Part shown: one piece after another, positions 45,383 through 58,985 of the stretch
How the letters are laid out: every line of letters starts with the position of its first letter
How positions within the stretch are numbered: position 1 is the first letter of the stretch
NCBI GenBank assembly: GCA_965178125.1
Contig: OZ237736.1
Coordinates: forward strand, 1-64,000
Direction of reading: 5' to 3'
DNA: 64,000 bases
DNA from: Bilabrum cf. latius
Lineage: Eukaryota; Bigyra: Bicosoecida; Bigyra; Bicosoecida
The notes under the pieces: generated by a model
Database searches by the model: none
What the model was told of the DNA's origin: nothing
The model's input: only the letters and a program-made list of their open reading frames with translations
Translations under genes and position numbers: made by a program

Positions 45383-48205
45383 TCACCCTTTCTTTCGCTT
45401 TGACTTCTTCTTCGATTTACGTTTCTGCTGCTGTCCTGGGCTCGTGCCCACTCCACCCGCAGCACCACCCAATAACAGTAGTGATGAGGTTTGCTCAGTG
45501 TCTTTGATGGCTCGCCCAGATTCCCTCAAAATTGCTACTGGCTGCGAGCCGCTGGGCCGACTTGCATCCTACTATCGAAGCTAGGTCTATCCCGCGGTGC
45601 CATATCCAGCTTCCCAGCGGCTGGTAGGCCGAGCAGGCATGGCTAGAATGCTACCTGCTGCCGATGCCCTAGGCGAGTTGCTTGCGAAGCCCAGTCCGGG
45701 CGGCGGCCTGCCATGCGCCACACCTGCGCTTATACCGGTGGGGGGCAGGCCGAGACCTGGCGGTGGACCCCTAGCGGCGATAGGGCCCGGCCTCGCGCGT
45801 GGCTGCGTCGCTTGATCACCTGCCGCAGCCAGGCGTGTCACCATGGCTTGGGTGCTTCCAGTCCTTGCCTGCGCAGCCGGCACAAATGGTCGTGCGTGCA
45901 CCGAAATCCCTGGAGTGGAACTGACTACTTGCCCCGAAGCTGCGCTTCCAGCAGCCGCCCTGCTGGCAGCACCCCCCGTGGCACTTGTTGCAGCCGCCCT
46001 GCTGGCAGCACCCCCCGTGGCACTTGTTGCAGCCGCCCTGCTGGCAGCACCCCCAGTGGCACGTACAATCCCATTTGCCTGCTCAGCTGTGCCCGAGCTC
46101 CCGCTTGCCCCCTTACCGGTAGATCCAGGGTCAGCCACTGCCGTGCTATTGCTTGCAGCCGCTGCCTCGCGGGTCCGCAGGAGACGCTTGGCATGCTCCA
46201 GGTGCGCCTGCCGCGCGCTTTCAGCCTGCGCACACGCGATGAAAGCAGCATACGCCGCTCGGTGGACGGCAGCATCCGTTGATATCTTGGCCAAGCTCCT
46301 CAACAGCAGCATGGCTGCCTTGGCTCCCAGCTGCCGCTTCATGTCAAAGAGCAAATGGTCAACGGCTTGGGATGAAGAGCTACCGCGCCGCACCTCTCTA
46401 GAGGACTGGGTAGTCGCAAGTGACGAAGCCGGCTCAGCTTCCGACCAAGGGCCACGGGCAGGTTCAACGCCAGCTACCTCAAGGATTAGCCGATGAAAGC
46501 GCCGCCTGGCTGAGGCAGCGTCCAACTCGCTGTCCAGAGTGCCGGCCTTGGCTGCTGCCTGGCAAGGCAGACCAACTCGCATCCACAGCTCCTGCTGCAG
46601 TGCTTCCTGCTCCCGCCTTGGCACGCTCGCGTGCCCAGACGCAGCGCCACCCTTTTGCGTGCTCTTACCCTTACCCTTTGCCCCCTTTCTACTCTTCCTC
46701 CCTTTCCTGCCCTTGCTTTTCCTGTCCGGCACAGGGTCTGCCATCAAGGCCTGCATCAGCCCGTTTCCACCACCCGGCGCACTGCGACCAAGGGAAGGCC
46801 ACGGGAGCATGCTCTCGGGGGCCACGGGTGGGGCATCAGGCGGTAGCAGCGGACTCGTACTGGCATTATCGCTATATCCAGGGGCAGCTCCAGGCGCTGC
46901 CGCAGCCAAGTCAGGCAATCGCCCCGCGTCACTCTCCCAGATCGCCCGTGCGACGTCTGTGGCGTCCTCAACCGCACTGCGCACACTGCTGTCCCCAACA
47001 CGACCCGTCCCATGCTCAGACAGACTGGCAGACGCTGCCGCTGGTGCTGCTACAGTCCCCGCAGATGACCCCCTGCTCCCGGGCTTCCGCCCTCCTTCTG
47101 CCGAGCGTCGCGCAATGGATCCATCAGTGCCAAGCTGGATCGCCCGTCCTGTGTGCGGCGTGAACAGCACGCTGGGAGCTCCTGCACGACGATGTCCGCG
47201 GTCCCCGCCAGCGCGTCGGTACCCGTGCGCTTCGCCTTCGCCATGGGCAGCAAACGCGATGCGAGGCGGAGGGGCGCCGTGCACCTCGTGCGCGTGTGCC
47301 TCCAGCTGGTAGGACGTGGCAAAGGCTGCGTGCGGGTCTTCCCTGCACCCTGGATGACCACACCGGTAGTGAACATCGGCCTAGTGCCGCATCAGCGTGC
47401 GATGATTCGAAAAATAGCGCCGGTCCGGGTCGTGCTCGCTCCCAGACGCCACCCCAGCTGCGTGCGCCGCGGCCAGACAGACACGGCAGGCGACGTGCTC
47501 GCGCTCCAGGTGTGCGAACAGTTCATCACTGTGCATGAAACCCAATCGGCAGAGCCCACAATATGGGTGAGGGGGGATTGGGGCCACCCCATCCAGCTCG
47601 GGGTCGCCTCTGACGTTGTGGTCGGCCAGGCTGTCTCGGGTGTATGTCCGCTGCTCACACAGCAGCTGCTAGCGACCAGCCAAGCACACATCGCACCAAT
47701 ATCGACCATGGACTTTGCGCAAGTGAGATCGAAGCTAGTCGAGTGCGGATTGCGCACTCGCGCGCTTGCTATGTCTTCGGCCATCCCCCGCCCCGCGCCG
47801 TCCTCCGGCGGGTTCCGACAGGACATGGCGCCTACATATGGGACACACAACACCAATCTCCCCATTAACTGATGCACGCAATTCTGCTGATGACACCAGT
47901 ATCCGTATTCTAGAGTACTCGGCTCGCGGCCTGCCCGACGACGACAGCACCAGCAATGCCTTGTCACACTCAAGCAACGAGCTTGCAACTGCCGAACGAA
48001 ACGGGTTTGGCGATTCATGGTGCTTGCTATCTGTTTGGACTAACGCTATGGAGGCTATGGGATTTTTGCAGACCGGACAACCGGGAAATGCACTCGAGCT
48101 CTGCAGCCTCACGAGGCACCTCCAGCACACGTCATTGTGACCGCATTCAAGGAGAGCAATCGAGTCTTGCGGCTCGCAGCACAAAATGCACTCTGCATGT
48201 TCCAT
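45383..48205 (-). CDS. ZNF598: ZNF598/Hel2-like RING and zinc-finger E3 ligase
   Basis: A 940-residue intronless frame with seven read-through UAGs, ending at UGA. An N-terminal RING (CILCCEPQDSIALLECGHNDVCWRC... then CPVC) is followed by the characteristic run of C2H2 fingers: CPICRRHV, LRSHLRKVHGRYWCDVCL, YTRDSLADHNVRGDP, YCGLCRLGFMHSDELFAHLEREH, YRCGHPGCRED and YQLEAHAHEVHG. The C-terminal half is low complexity, with RxxPPPGLG motifs and a basic KRKSKKKSKRKKG end. ZNF598 and Hel2 ubiquitinate small-subunit proteins of collided ribosomes. UAG codons sit between fingers and four are clustered near the C-terminus. ATG at 48205 is the first before the RING. Confidence 0.88.
45950..46066. repeat. 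39-bp coding repeat, 3 copies
   Basis: Three near-identical 39-bp copies (gcagccgccctgctggcagc...), encoding GGAASRAAATSAT on the minus strand in the ZNF598-like C-terminal region. Confidence 0.85.
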
Positions 48206-48288
48206 CAGCAAGCAGTCAGATTTGCTGCTTATCCTAGAAGCCTCCTCCTGGACGATGCAAAGTTGTGGTTCTGGCGACCACAGTATTG

Positions 48289-48304
48289 GCAGTGCACTGC
48301 ATCT
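48289..48304. promoter_or_regulatory. Palindromic motif in the ZNF598/48394 divergent promoter
   Basis: gcagtgcactgcatct, whose first 12 bases are a perfect palindrome. Nearly the same 16-mer as at 25089 and 37355. It lies 90 bp before the ATG at 48394 and 84 bp from the ZNF598-like start. Confidence 0.5.
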
Positions 48305-48393
48305 CCAAAAAAGAAAAAACACGATTTGCTATCCACATTCGCGACAGCCCCGTCCATCGTATGATTCACGGCACCTCTTAAACGTGGGTACGC

Positions 48394-48903
48394 ATGGCAT
48401 CTGCAAGTGCAAAGGCTGCGGTGGACAGGCCAGACATTCAAAAGGCGCTGCAAAGTGCAGTGAGCCAATCGCTTGCAAAGCTGCGGTAGCAAGAGATCGG
48501 TTCGCCTCCCACTGCAGGGGCAGCAATACACAATGGACTACCGATAGATGTAGAGGCTCGCTCCAGTGGAACGACCGGCTTAGGCCGGGCGAGCGCGCCG
48601 GCGGTTCGATAGCAGCGCGCTATCGTTGTTGCTGAGCCAGGCGCCACGATACTTTGGGGGGCAAGACTCATTTGGGGAACCTCAACGTACCAATTGGGTA
48701 GGTACTACTCGTATGCAGAAGCTCGAACGGCATTAGATGCTGCTTTGCTGCATGCAACGGCACAGCATGCCAGCATTGCCAGCAGGGAGGCTGGCGAAAC
48801 CTCCGATCGCCGAGCTGCCGCGGGACCATCACATCCATTCGGAGGCGTGTTTGCCATTCGAATACCAACCCCGGTGGTTGCAATCGACTTAAACGTGAAA
48901 TGA
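48394..48903 (+). CDS. Small protein, unknown function
   Basis: A 169-residue frame (MASASAKAAVDRPDIQKAL...) with two read-through UAGs (CGG-UAG-CAA near residue 32; CGA-UAG-CAG near 74) and a UGA stop. Ala-rich helical ends flank a more hydrophobic middle (AIVVAEPGATILWGARLIWG). I do not recognise a family. It is supported by a clean frame, a start just after a promoter-like region, and a stop before the tubulin 3' region. Divergent from the ZNF598-like gene. Confidence 0.55.
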
Positions 48904-49014
48904 ACTCAGACTAAAGTTGACTGTGTGTGGATCAGAGAAAACGTGTGCGACTGCTTTTCACACCATTAGACCTCTTGAGCTGACCCAAACTGTTTGTAGG
49001 ATTCATGGCTGCCT

Positions 49015-50766
<1,752 letters not shown>

Positions 50767-50924
50767 TTAGGTTGAATGCTAGCCGTTCGTGCCTTCGATC
50801 CGTTATCCAATTTGGTAAGGAATCTGGTTTAATGCGTTCGCAGGAATCTGCATTTTAGCTGTTGCGTGTAAATCCAATTTGCAGTAAACCACGTAAAAGC
50901 CGCGCAGGCGGTTACAGAAACAAG

Positions 50925-52848
50925 TTACATGCCTTCAGAACTATACCAGTGCGACCTTACATGTGCACTGGGTGGCTATGGAGGAGTAGCGCTGCTTGCA
51001 GCCCCAGTCAGCACCCTGCTCGATGCTGGTCCAGCAACCTCTCGATACCCTCCAATCGAGCCAGAGAGAAGGTTCTATCGCCCTGTTACACGTGATATCA
51101 CCCCAGAAGAGCCTGCTATGCTGGACTCCGCCTGGTCTGGACGAGTTCCCGACGGCCCAGTGGAGTCTGGCAACGCTGCAGCTGGCTTCAGCCTGCGCTC
51201 CTTCATGACAAGGATGCTGACCAGTTTTGAACCCTTAACACTGCGTGCCGTGGTCTTCTCGTACCTCTACACAACCCTGACGCGGCTGTTGGGTCCCTCT
51301 AGGGTGATTGACTCGAGCACTAGCAGAGCCCCGGTGTCTGCGTCCCACGCTCGCACCACAACGGTGCGGTCGTCCTCCTCGCGCGCTTCCACGACTGCTT
51401 TGCCAGTTTGACCAGCAGTAGATCCACGACGGGCCCCTTGCATTCCTGGCGACCCGTGCGTCTGCTCGATGCGAGTGCTGGCACCCGCACCCCTCCTAAC
51501 CACGGCCAGTCCGCGGCTGTCGCCGCTGGCAGCAGTGGAGCCTGCAACAATTGGCTGCACGCCCCCTCCGCTGCTTGTCACAATTTGATCGCTCACACCC
51601 GGAGGAAGGGCGGCAGCGGGTTTAGATGAGGATGGGAGCCTGCGCCCTGCGCCTGCAGCTGCAGAGCTGGCCCAGCCTCCACTGGGTGCCTGGCCGTCCT
51701 CTCCTCGCGATGCGTGCCCGTGGCCCCGTGAATGCCTCTCGCTGTCCTGATCCTCCCGGCGACCCGCCTCGTGGCTCTCCTGGCCCTGCTGGCCCTAGAG
51801 CACGACGGCGCACCGACCGTGGGACACTGGCTGCAGCTGAAGCAGCTGGGCCTGCCGCTGCCAGTCGGGCTGCACGTCCGCTGCTGTGCCGATCTCGCGG
51901 GCTGCTGGGCCGTGGCCGCGACTGTGCCCTGATGATGCCTCCCGTGGGGCTCGGCTGTGCCCGGTCGGCACCGGCGCGAGCCCGCCCGCCTGCGTTGCGA
52001 GCGCTTCAGCCGCACCCCCTCTGGCACCTCCGCCTTGTGCATGCCTCGCCACGAACAGGCCAGGGGCCTCTCCCCCGGCGGTAAGCGCGGCCCCGCGGAT
52101 CCCACGTAGACTCCGTCCCGCCGGGCCCGGGTCAGTCGCACGCACCGGCACAGGTCCTGCGGCTGGAGCTGGCGCTGCCTGCGACTGGCTCCCAGAGGCA
52201 GGGGGCCCGCCTGCCCCCGGCCTCTGCAGCGACCCCCGCCGCACCGGATCACCCACGAAGGTCCGGTCTACCCAGCAGCCCCCTGAGGCAGCCGCCTTGC
52301 TGTCAGAGTCCACGTGCCCCGCGCGATGCTCGCCTGTAGGAGGCAGCACGGAGACCCATGAAACTGCGAGCAAGACGGGAAGGAAGAAAGGAGCGAATGG
52401 AATGCAAGGATGGCCGAAACTGGATTCTGGCCACTGTGGCGCGCATTCTAATGCGGTGCACCCACTCACAATCACTCCGGACGTAGCGAACTTCCGGCTC
52501 GCCCTGGCTACCCTCGGCTCCTGCAACCGGTCCTTTCGACCCGAATGCGTGGAAGGACGCCCACCCCTCCCAGCTGCCCTCCATGGCAGGCAGGGCTCGG
52601 AACCTGAGCCTAAGGGGCCCGCACTCAGTCACCTTTTCGGATAATACTCGCCGCCCATCTCCTTGCACTACATCTGGCCCCATACTCGTGTTGTACGGTG
52701 CGGCATCACCGCCCTCCAACAGCTTTGGCCGAGCGTTCCGGTGTCGGGCGTCGGCGCCAGCCTGCTGCCAGCTGCGGGCGGACCCCTCATCGTGGAGGTC
52801 TACCCCGCTTTCCGCGCTAGTCGAGCGTACCATTGTGGTCGTACCCAT
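50925..52848 (-). CDS. Ser/Gly/Ala-rich protein, unknown family, one intron
   Basis: Exons 52848-52470 and 52363-50925 encode 605 residues. The 106-bp intron runs GTGAGTGG...CTCGCAG with a strong pyrimidine tract. Four UAGs are read through; the stop is UAA. Folded-looking segments are RLRFRALPAMEGSWEGWASF near the N-terminus, and TVVVRAWDADTGALLVLESI with RVRVVQRYEKTT toward the C-terminus. The long middle is low complexity. I do not recognise the family. The frame stays open upstream of ATG 52848 to a UGA near 52970, so an extra exon cannot be excluded. It lies 174 bp upstream of beta-tubulin on the same strand. Confidence 0.6.
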
Positions 52849-52986
52849 TCGCAATGTCTGAGGTCTTGCTGCGAATTCCCATCCAACGCCTTGCGATGTT
52901 TCTCGATCAAGTGGAGGCGGCGATCGAACTGATTGGCTCCCTCCGGCAGTAGCTTGCTGCGGTGTTCATGCGAATTCAAGACAGCC

Positions 52987-53376
52987 TTACCGCAGAATAC
53001 ATGCGATTTTAAGCTAGATTTTAGAGCGTGCGCGTCTCAGACCGACTCGATCTGTGGCCACGTGGCTCCTCACATCATCTTGGCTCGCCGCCTCCATTCG
53101 GTTGGCCAGCTCGTGATAGTTTGTGAATGCATACGAGGAGAGCGCACTAATCGATTGGATATCAACAGAGGATCCATCTCGGACGCCACAATCATGCAAA
53201 CGCTTGCTGTCTGGTAGCCTAAAGCCGCCAGAGAGAAGTGCAAACCGTCCAAGCGCTTGGATGCCATACTTAGCCTAAATTCTTGCTTTCAGTCTAGCAA
53301 CGAGGTCGTATGCTTGGCAAACATACTCCTCTGCGGCTGTTTCACTAGATCCTGGGTGCCTTACAATTACCCGCAT
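52987..53376 (-). CDS. Ubiquitin-like domain protein
   Basis: A 129-residue protein starting at ATG 53376 (MRVIVRHPGSSE) and stopping at UAA, with two UAGs. The first ~75 residues follow the ubiquitin fold: strand, turn, strand, a helix with AYDLVARLKARI-(UAG)-AKYGI, then LLSGGFRLPDSKRLHDCGVRDGS with the G-x-L-D-x-x-L pattern and a closing VDIQSI. The rest is helical, with no C-terminal Gly-Gly, so it is a ubiquitin-domain protein rather than a conjugated modifier. Partners unknown. Confidence 0.65.
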
Positions 53377-53521
53377 CTTACACGAAAGGGGAATACTGCC
53401 GCGTGATCCAAGATTGATTCGGTTGCTAATGCTGAAGATGAAGATACTCCGGGCGACGCGACGCCGTGGTGACCAGACCATCACCGCCGGGTGCCTGTAT
53501 ACCACTCTAATCACGATCGAT

Positions 53522-54664
53522 TTACACTGAACCTGTTGGGGCGCACTTTGCCTGGCCTGAATCGAGATGAGCCCTTCCGCGGTACACGGTCGTTGGTGGC
53601 AATACGCGAAGCAGGCAGTCCGCCGTCACGCTCAGGTAGTGCTTGCCGGGAGCGGGTTCGATCACGCTGGCCCCACGCAAGGTCACGGCGGCCCCCAAGT
53701 CCAAGGCTCTGCCCGCCTCAGCCACTGCATCCCTCTGCATCCACGCGACCATGGACTGCCCGCTACCGTCCACGAGCGTGCACACGGTGCCGTGGGGGCC
53801 GTGATGCATGGCAGCCACTGCGCACACCAACACGCCGAACCGTCTTCCGTGAGCTCCTCTAGGCCGCTTTGCAGTGCGAATCACGTCTCTAAGCATCTGC
53901 ACGCCGCTTCCACCCGGTCTTCCGCCGGCAGCATCGAGCGGGGTACCTGGCGAAGGCCCCCGCCGCAGCAAGCCCCACTCTCCACCACTCACGCCCTCCA
54001 TTGATTCGAGCCACGCACCAGACCGATAGAGAGGCGAGAGCAATCTGTGCGAGTGGCCTGCCAGTGGGGGTGGGGTGTCCGCGCAGTGGTCTCGCCCAGG
54101 CGTCGTGCTCGACAGGAGTGCTGCCTCCGCCTGGGGCAATGAGGCTTTCTCTGGCGAGATTGATTTCGGACTATGCATCAGTGAATTTGCACGTGTTGCC
54201 GGGCCGTCAGTCTTCGAGCTGCCTCCCCTGTTCATGGGTCTAGGAGGAGATGCCTCCTGCTGATGCTCTCCAATGCGCGACGGAGCCTCTGCGGAGCTAA
54301 CTATGATTCGCGCAGGACTTTCTGTCCTGCGTTTCTTCTTTTGCTGCTACGACTCTGCCGGACGACGTGCGAGTGGCACATCTCCTGAAGTGCTAGAGCT
54401 AGGGGCGACGCCAGATTTGGAAGATGCTGCTGATCCCTACGTGTACTTGAATCGTGCAGATTCTTGCGGACGTGCACGTTTCAATGGAAGCACATTGATC
54501 GGTTCGGGCTCTACACCTGCCTACATGTCCTCCTTGATGACTTGCAAGGGCTTGCGGACTCCCGTTGGCTTTGAATCGCCTGCCAAATTATTCGAGGCGG
54601 ACCACGAGAGACTCTGCGAGTCCATCGACAGGCTTTCAACGTCCGGAATATCTAAATCATCCAT
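53522..54664 (-). CDS. HROB: HROB-like homologous recombination OB-fold protein
   Basis: A 380-residue intronless frame with three UAGs, ending UGA. It starts with an acidic MDDLDIPDVESLSMDS, then a disordered Ser/Pro-rich region with a KKKRR nuclear signal. The C-terminal ~115 residues match the OB-fold domain of HROB (MCM8IP/C17orf53): FGVLVCAVAAM, CTLVDGSGQSMVAWMQRD, LGAAVTLRGASVIEPAPGKHYLSVTADCLLRVLPP. HROB recruits the MCM8-MCM9 helicase to repair-associated DNA synthesis. MCM8 and MCM9 are not in this window. Confidence 0.78.
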
Positions 54665-54806
54665 ATTTTCACACTATGTACCAATTGACGTCCGAAATCT
54701 GCCCTCTTAAGACGATGCACGATGTTGTGAGCAGCTGCTGCTTCGGAAACTCCGAGCCAGCCAAATAACCAAAGGCTTGTAGATCGCTCAAACGGGCTTC
54801 ACAATA

Positions 54807-57488
54807 TCAATCGACCCCATATTTTCTCAACCACAGCCTTGCGGCCGCCCGCTCTTTTTCGTTTTCTGCCATCTCTCGCTCCAGCTCTCGCTTGCGTTCA
54901 CGAGCCTGACGAGTCCTGCCTGCGCCGCTCCCAAAACGGCTCAACTCATCTCGGACGGCATCATGCTTCTAGTTCAGCTACAAGAGCCGTTTTTCGACAT
55001 CTGCAGAAACCAGTGAGGACCTGCTAGCCTGCTACGCTGTGGTTGCGAACGGCGCGGCTTCCTCTCGGGCTGCAGCAGCACGCTCCTGCTTGAGCTGCTT
55101 CTATCGCTCGCTTTCGCGCTGCTGCGCAGCCCCTTGCATTCGTTGCAAGAAATCGGCCGTGGCGGACTGACCGCTTGTTGCTTGCCTGCTATCGCTGCCA
55201 TGCTCCTGCCTGGGCTGTGAAGAGCTGACCGGGAGGCTAGGAGGGGCATGCGCTGCCTGTTCAGCCACCCTCTGGCGTTCTTGCCGAATCGACTCCAGCA
55301 TATCGCGCCTGGAAGGAGACATTGGCACACCTTGATCCGTATTTGGCGGCAGGCTCGGCCTCGTCGCCTGCGCCTGCAGGTATCGCGCCCTGGCGGCCAG
55401 GAGCGGGTCCTCCGCGCCTGAGCCTTGGCCTTGGCCCGCACGTGCACCGGTACCCGCGGTGGGGTCTGGACCGTGAAATTGCCTGGGGCTCGCTCTCGGG
55501 GGAGAGGCTGGCTCGAAGTAGGCCCCTGGGGACTGCGAGGCGCGGGGCATGGGGGGCGCTCTGAACTGCTGGTGCTCCGGCATCGGCGGGGGCTGGACGG
55601 ACCCTGAGTTCTGGTTCGGCTGCAGCTGTGGAGGAGGGTATGAGCCGATCGGCAGCACGCCAGTGCTTCTAGACAGCTGTGAGTAGTCTACCTGCTGCTG
55701 GCCGTGTGCCTTACTTGCAAAGAGAGGTGCTTCGTCAGCGGCGTCCGCTACAGGCCGCGGCCCGAGGCCTGGTTGCTCCTGGTCGTATGACAAGCGTCCC
55801 AGCGGGGCCTGCTCCAGACTTGCCGTGCCAGCATGTTGCCCCGTCGGCGCGCTGCCCTGCTACTGGTCATTACCAAACCCGCCGCTGCCGTTTTGGCGGG
55901 AGGGAGGTCCACCCGGGCTGCCGCCAGAGCTCCCAAGCAGCGACCCAACCGCGTCCTGCTGAGCTCTGTGCCCGGAAAAGTGACGCGGGGGCGGAGAGGG
56001 GGGGCGAGCCGCGCTCTCGCTGTGATGATGCGCAGAGACGCGCTCTGTGCCCTGAAGGGCGTCCCCGGGGTGGTGGCCGGGAAATCTCTGCATCTGGCTC
56101 GTGCTCGCGCTCTAGTTGATGGAGAAGCGCCCATCGCTGCGGGTGGACAGTGTTTCATTACCACCCGAGGGTCCCCTTATCGCGGTGGCATGCTTGGCTC
56201 GCGCTGCCTCGGCTTCCGCCTGCCGCGCTGCTGCCTCAGCAGACCTCAGCTTCCGCTTGGCCACCTGCAGTTGGTCCTTGAGGTCATCCAGGGAGGCCTC
56301 CAGGCGAGCCACAGTCTGCTCGGAGCGCTCGGCCCGTTTCTCCGCAGCCGCCAGCTCCCGTTTGGCCTGGGTGGATCTGCCGACCTCTTCCTGCAGCTCG
56401 AGGCGCAGGGCGGCAAGCTCGCTCTTGTGCTGTCGGTCTTGGTAGTCCGCCTGCCGGGCCTGCTCCGCCCGAGCAGCGCCAGACACACTAGGCTGTCCCT
56501 ACCCCTACCCATGTCCCTCGCCGACCATAGTGCCGCGGTGGCTGCCAAGCACAGGCTGTCCCGCATGGCCTGTCCCTGCCTCTACCCGCAGCGGCGGCCC
56601 ACCCTCTTCGTTGACTCCTTCTAATGCTTCGCCCTACCGTGCTGCTGCTGCTGCTGCTGCCTGTCCCTCTCCCTGTCCCTCTCCCTCTCCCTCTCCCTGC
56701 CCTCGCGCCTCCCCTGCAGCCTGGGCCCGCTCCTCTGCGTCTGCCAGCATGTCCCGCAGCTGCCGGGCCTCCTCCCGTGCCCGCTCCAGATCAACGCGAA
56801 GGCTGCCTTCAGCCCCCCTCGCATCATCCCCGTCCTCTCCCCCTGCCTGCACCTGCGCCCGCGCCCGCGCCAGCTGCTCCTTGAGTTCGGTCACCTGCTG
56901 CCTGCCGCGGTCTGCCTCCCGAGAGAAGTCCTCGGCCCTCCGCTCTGCAAGCCTCAGCCGGTCCCGCAAGTGCTCCTCCTCCAGCCGACGAATGCTGCGC
57001 TCACGGTGCACCTCATCAAGCGCCGACTACGATTTGATCTTCAGGGACTCGATGCTTGCGAGCATGGACTGCCGCTCGGCATGCAGGTCCTCGACGCGCC
57101 GGGCTAGCACATCCGCTTCTTCCGCTGGGACCACTGGGCGCGGCGGGCGGTGAGACATCACGTCCGGACTCTGTATTGCTCTCGACCCAACCATATACAG
57201 CGACGCATCTGCATCGCCTGGACTAGCAAGTAGCGACTCCTCATTATTGGGACGCTCGCGCCTGCCACGCTTTCGTGCCCGCCCGGTCTCACGATCAGAT
57301 TCATCGGCTGATTCCAAGCCTGAGTCTCTAGAGTAGCCGCTTCCGCTCGAAGAGCGAGATCGCGATCGCTCCGACCTTCGTCTGCGCGACGCAGCACGAG
57401 TCCGACTACTAGATCGCTTGTGGCGTGCCGGGAAGTTATTGTCTCCACTTGCCGGGATTACAGGCAAGCCAGCAGACTGACCAGCCAT
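54807..57488 (-). CDS. Arg/Ser-rich coiled-coil protein
   Basis: An 893-residue intronless frame with ten UAGs, ending UGA. The N-terminus is rich in Arg/Ser repeats (SRTRAASRRRRSERSRSRSS). Two long coiled coils follow (about residues 125-290 and 335-440), heavy in Glu, Arg, Ala and Gln. A Pro/Gln/Gly-rich region comes next. The C-terminus is a charged helix (RERKRELEREMAENEKER ending LWLRKYGVD). Several UAGs fall inside heptads where Gln is acceptable. I do not recognise the family; a centrosomal or splicing-related scaffold would fit but is unproven. Confidence 0.72.
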
Positions 57489-57840
57489 CGTATTGTCAGT
57501 TCCATTGTGAGGCAGCCCCTACTATCGAGGATAGCCCTCGAGGTTGACAACCGTTGGCCTTTCGACGCTGTCTGAGACGTGGCTTCTTGTATCGTCACTG
57601 TCGTCGCGATCGAGGCAATGCCAGTCGATAAACTGGCTCATCATCTATACTATTTATAAGAAAAATGCGTGCTCTACGACGTTGAAGAGCTGTGTCATGC
57701 GCAAACACACCAAATTCGAGGTTGGCGAACCTGCCGAGGAAGGTTCCGAAGCTGAACCTGGTCTATTTCATGTATTACCTACTTGGGGCTTGAAACCTGG
57801 CATGAACTAGTAAGCGTTTTTATCATCAGTCACCGTTCAG
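57489..57840. other. Spacer with a weak small open frame
   Basis: A plus-strand frame beginning MRKHTKFEVGEPAEEG (ATG near 57696) runs about 37 residues to a UAG directly followed by UAA near 57813. It could be the last exon of a small gene, but I could not find a convincing first exon with the usual splice signals. Confidence 0.3.
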
Positions 57841-58074
57841 ATGGCTTCTAGTACAGCTTCAAGGCTTGTTCTTGCTGGGATAGCATTGGTTGGCGGCTCA
57901 GTTCTGCTGTACGCTTTCGCCGATACTGCCTTGGAGCGTATAATCGACGCTAGACGGGTGAGAATTGCATCAACTCTCAATCATATGCGTGCGCTTGCCT
58001 TGGAATCGCTTGGATATACGTTTGATGCGGGTTACGCCGGATTGCACCGCAGGCACATCTCCGAGGAAAGATAA
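57841..58074 (+). CDS. Small single-pass membrane protein
   Basis: A 77-residue frame from ATG 57841 to UAA. One membrane helix lies near the N-terminus (LVLAGIALVGGSVLLYAFA), followed by a basic amphipathic tail with IIDARRVRIAS. No family recognised. Size and layout suit a small mitochondrial inner-membrane or ER protein, which is inference. No UAG. Confidence 0.5.
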   Translation: MASSTASRLVLAGIALVGGSVLLYAFADTALERIIDARRVRIASTLNHMRALALESLGYTFDAGYAGLHRRHISEER

Positions 58075-58985
58075 ATGAGATCAGAGGCAAGCACGGCCTC
58101 GCTCCAATCGACGATTAGGATTCCGTGCCAAAAATGACTGCTGCAGCAGCTGAATCGCCGACATAGGGCGACGGTAGGAACTGATTGCTGGTTCAGCACT
58201 GCTCTCGTACTACTGAGAAGCTGCGTGAATCGCACAGGAAATGCAAACTACCTGGACTGGGGTACATCGTGGAGTGATACGGGTAGAGCAGAGTTTGAGC
58301 AGCGGTGCAAGTGCCACTCAGTGAGGTCGGCCCAGCCTAGGCCAGTTCGCGTCAAAGGGGCCTACAGCATCCGAGGCATTGCATGATGGTCCATCAACTA
58401 TTCCTCAAAGCCAGACATCGCATCAAACTCAAAATGTATACTTCAGTCTGCTCTGAAACGAATATCATCTGCTGCCGTGACTGGCCGCTTGTTTCAAGTC
58501 AGCGAGCAAGTACTTGACTCCTCGCCGGCTAGCAGCGGGGCATTCCTTCCCGAGGCACCGCCACCGTCCGGCCCACAAAGGGCTTCTGCCCTACCAACAA
58601 GTATGGGGGCGTTATTTCAGAGTATGGATGGCTTCGTTTCCCTATACGTGCGGCAAGGATCCCCCCCTTGAATGGAACGCGCGCAGTGGGCTCCGCTTTC
58701 CCGCTCGCCGCGGAGCCGTATCGAGGTCCCATGCACTGCGCGTGATGACGCAATCAACAATACTTGTAGTGGGTGGCCAGAATAACACGACATGACAACA
58801 ACACGGATAGTGGCAGAACCATCGTGGTCAATGTGGGGCCAGGCGTCTCGAACCCGGAGCAAATTCACCACTTGCGACACCAGACATCCGAGTGTCGAAT
58901 AATCGCGTTAGGTGGGAGACTAAACGGGCAGATTGTAAGGTTTGTCCTATCGATTTTTCTTTTGTAGCGAAGAGCACATACCACC
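58075..58985. other. Unresolved region, possibly a small multi-exon gene
   Basis: About 900 bases between the small membrane protein and the kinase. Open segments on the plus strand (NYLDWGTSWSDTGRAEFEQ; VTGRLFQVSEQVLDSSPA) end at UGA and change frame. They may be exons of one gene, but I could not join them with convincing splice sites. The last ~100 bases before 58986 are AT-rich, as expected of a promoter. Confidence 0.3.

Noticed and set aside
53522-54664. A frameshift near the N-terminus of the HROB-like gene
   Set aside because: It came from my own misreading of two bases. On rechecking, the frame runs unbroken from ATG 54664.
58320-58380. Possible tRNA-like sequence
   Set aside because: No cloverleaf with proper arms could be drawn. 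I found no tRNA or rRNA gene in the window.
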